A program made the translations under genes and the position numbers. A stretch of 64,000 nt of DNA from Pseudomonas umsongensis (GTDB taxonomy: Bacteria; Pseudomonadota; Gammaproteobacteria; Pseudomonadales; Pseudomonadaceae), in the NCBI RefSeq assembly GCF_002236105.1, contig NZ_NIWU01000002.1, forward strand, positions 1,289,287 to 1,353,286. Reading direction: 5' to 3'. Positions within the stretch are counted from its first letter, which is position 1. Every line of letters begins with the position of its first letter. The notes under the pieces were generated by a model. It saw nothing but the letters and a program-made list of their open reading frames with translations, had not been told where the DNA came from and did not search any database. Below, piece after piece: positions 62,038 through 64,000 of this stretch.

Positions 62038-64000
62038 ATGACTAGTTTCCAACCTGCTACCGAAAGCCAGACCGGCCACATCGGCGCCCGCCAGGCCCGG
62101 GTCGAGGACGCCGCATTGTTGCGCGGCCTCGGCTGCTATGCCGATGACGCTGCCATTCCTCCGGGTACGCTGCATGCGGCGATCATCCGTTCGCCCCACG
62201 CTCATGCGCGGATCACCTCGGTGGACTTCTCCAAAGCGCTGCTGATGAAAGGCGTGCACGGCGTGCTGGTCGGCGAAGACGTCAAACGCTGGGCGCTGCC
62301 TTTCCCGGTAGGTGTACGTCAGCCGATGGAGCACTGGTGCGTCGCCGTCGACAAGGTGCGTTATGTCGGAGAGCCGGTGGCCGTGGTGATCGCTGAGAGC
62401 CGCTATCTGGCGGAGGACGCCATCGAAGGTGTGCGCGTTGAATACGAGCGGCTGTCGCCGATCATCGATCCTGAACTGGCCACCGCCGAACAGGCGCCGA
62501 TCCTGCACGAAGCGGTCGGCAGCAACGTGGTCAACGAACGGCACTTTCGCTATGGCGAGCCGGAACAGGCGTTCGAGCAGGCGCCGCACAAGGTCTCGCT
62601 CAAAGTGAAGTTTCCGCGCAGTTCCTGCACACCCATTGAATGCTATGTGGTGCTGGCTCAGTACGAGCGCGCCACTGGCATCTATGACGTGCTGGCCAAT
62701 TTCCAGGGTCCCTATGCGCTGCACACGGTCATGGCCCGGGCACTGAATGTGCCTGGCAACCGCTTGCGTTTGCGCACACCGAAAGATTCCGGCGGCAGCT
62801 TTGGCATCAAGCAAGGCGTGTTCCCTTACGTCGTGATGATGGGCCTGGCGTCACGCAAAGTCGGCGCACCGGTGAAGTGGGTCGAGGACCGTCTGGAACA
62901 TCTTCAAGGGGCTTCTTCTGCGACCAATCGGGTGACCGAGATTGAAGCGGCGGTAGAAGCCGATGGCCGTATCACCGCGTTGCGTTATGACCAGATCGAC
63001 GACTGTGGTGCCTACCTGAGAGCGCCCGAACCTGCAACGTTCTACCGCATGCACGGCAACCTGACGGGGGCCTACGCGATCCGCAATTTGCAAGTGCGCA
63101 ACCGCGTGGTGCTGACCAACAAAACCCCTTCCGGCCTGAACCGTGGTTTTGGTGGCCCGCAGGTGTATTTCGCCCTGGAGCGGCTGCTGCAACACATCGC
63201 CGTGCAGTTGCAGCTCGATCCGTTGGATGTGATCCGCCGCAACCTGGTGCCGGCCGATGCCTTCCCTTATCGCGCGGCCGCCGGTGCGTTGCTCGACTCC
63301 GGCAATTACCAGGCAGGCATTGCCTTGGCAGTCGCTGATGGCGGTCTCGACGAGTTGCTCAAGCGTCGTGATCAGGCGCGTGCCGAAGGCCGAATCTATG
63401 GCATCGGTTATGCCGCCGTCATCGAACCCTCGATTTCCAACATGGGCTACATCACCACCGCGATGACACCCGAAGAGCGGCGCAAGGCCGGTCCGAAAAA
63501 CGGCGCTGTCGCCACCGCCACCATCAACGTCGGCCCATTGGGTGACGTCAGTGTGCACGTGTCCTCGGCACCGCAAGGGCAGGGCCATCAAACCACCGTC
63601 GCTCAGGTCGTCGCCGAAGTGCTGGGGGTGGCGCTGGAATCCATCGTGGTCAACGTCGAACTGGACACCCAGAAGGACGCCTGGTCGATTGCCTCGGGCA
63701 ACTATTCCAGCCGCTTCGCCGGCGCTGTGGCCGGTGCCGTCTACAAGGCCGCGCTGAAGATCCGCGATCGCCTCGCCGCGATTGCCGCCGAGCAGTTGCA
63801 GGCCAGTCCCGAAGATATTCGTTTCGCCGGCGGCAAGATTTTTGTGGTCAATGGCGGGGCGGTGGCGCCATTCCATCGGATTGCCGGTGCGACCCACTGG
63901 TCGCCGGGCCTGCTGCCGGAAGGTGAAAGCGGCGGCCTGCGCGAAACCGCCTTCTGGAGCCCGCCGCAACTGGTGGCGCCGGACGACCAGGATCAGGTCA
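62038..64000 (+). CDS. Molybdenum hydroxylase large subunit (xanthine/CO dehydrogenase family), cut by window edge
   Basis: 654 codons are in the window. Landmarks of the Mo-binding large subunit are ARQARVEDAALLRGLGCYAD, AAIIRSPHAHARITSVDFS, YVGEPVAVVIAESRYLAEDA, GGSFGIKQG and QGQGHQTTVAQVVAEVLGV. The loop that in form I CO dehydrogenase carries AYRCSFR reads SGLNRGFGGPQ, so it is not a CO dehydrogenase of that form. The ATG at 62038 has only a weak AAGAG upstream. No iron-sulfur or FAD subunit precedes it; they may follow beyond the edge. Substrate unknown, probably an aldehyde or N-heterocycle. Confidence 0.88.
   Translation, partial: MTSFQPATESQTGHIGARQARVEDAALLRGLGCYADDAAIPPGTLHAAIIRSPHAHARITSVDFSKALLMKGVHGVLVGEDVKRWALPFPVGVRQPMEHWCVAVDKVRYVGEPVAVVIAESRYLAEDAIEGVRVEYERLSPIIDPELATAEQAPILHEAVGSNVVNERHFRYGEPEQAFEQAPHKVSLKVKFPRSSCTPIECYVVLAQYERATGIYDVLANFQGPYALHTVMARALNVPGNRLRLRTPKDSGGSFGIKQGVFPYVVMMGLASRKVGAPVKWVEDRLEHLQGASSATNRVTEIEAAVEADGRITALRYDQIDDCGAYLRAPEPATFYRMHGNLTGAYAIRNLQVRNRVVLTNKTPSGLNRGFGGPQVYFALERLLQHIAVQLQLDPLDVIRRNLVPADAFPYRAAAGALLDSGNYQAGIALAVADGGLDELLKRRDQARAEGRIYGIGYAAVIEPSISNMGYITTAMTPEERRKAGPKNGAVATATINVGPLGDVSVHVSSAPQGQGHQTTVAQVVAEVLGVALESIVVNVELDTQKDAWSIASGNYSSRFAGAVAGAVYKAALKIRDRLAAIAAEQLQASPEDIRFAGGKIFVVNGGAVAPFHRIAGATHWSPGLLPEGESGGLRETAFWSPPQLVAPDDQDQV

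Noticed and set aside
62851..63969. Open frame of 372 codons on the minus strand
   Set aside because: It is antisense to the molybdenum hydroxylase gene and not protein-like.

Overview
The window looks like a chromosomal stretch of a fluorescent-group Pseudomonas. It is GC-rich, has two Pseudomonas-type paired REP (REPIN) repeats, and carries hut genes with a sigma-54 promoter and a HutC-type operator, copABCD, an SdsA1/SdsB1-like pair, ANR-type boxes (TTGAT-N4-ATCAA) and UspE-like tandem universal stress proteins. No rRNA, tRNA, CRISPR array, prophage or transposase was seen. All calls come from reading the sequence; no database search was run.

Layout. 1-5.2 kb: the N-terminal part of an inducible-type ornithine decarboxylase, a TPR protein, a VOC protein, a DUF4174 protein, and a class C beta-lactamase tightly coupled to a Crp-like regulator. 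5.3-13.9 kb: one 2890-residue cyclic beta-1,2-glucan synthase (NdvB/ChvB type). 14.3-18.7 kb: a GabP-like permease, a UspE-like protein, a ubiquitin-like/Mut7-C nuclease protein and an unknown membrane protein. 18.8-26.3 kb: hutC, hutU, then a CoA-transferase, acyl-CoA dehydrogenase, NCS1 permease and TetR gene in one direction. 26.4-27.6 kb: a merR remnant divergent from an alpha/beta hydrolase whose MerR-type promoter is intact. 27.7-31.7 kb: copABCD with a CopR-type box. 32-36.2 kb: a LysR regulator, a secreted alkyl sulfatase and a periplasmic solute-binding protein.

36.3-56.9 kb is the most striking region. Ten ANR/FNR-type boxes sit in the intergenic gaps around 18 genes: five UspE-like tandem Usp proteins, an FNR paralog with the four iron-sulfur cysteines, alcohol dehydrogenase, phosphoketolase, an accessory FtsH with a two-helix K+ channel, a beta-CASP RNase-like protein, a divergent PRPP synthetase, Hsp20, a P1B-5 ATPase fused to a hemerythrin domain, cytochrome b561, a GNAT acetyltransferase, an MgtC/DUF4010 membrane protein and a 69-residue protein. 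I read it as a low-oxygen survival island with its own oxygen sensor.

57-64 kb: a small frameshifted gene, a PLD-family lipoprotein, a DUF5329 protein, a GAF-PAS-GGDEF-EAL protein, and the start of a molybdenum hydroxylase large subunit cut by the window edge.

The two most original readings are (a) the low-oxygen island with a local FNR paralog whose recognition helix has Cys in place of the usual Ser, and (b) a CaiA/CaiB-like pair plus an NCS1 permease directly downstream of hutU, which could feed imidazolepropionate into the urocanate pathway through CoA thioesters.
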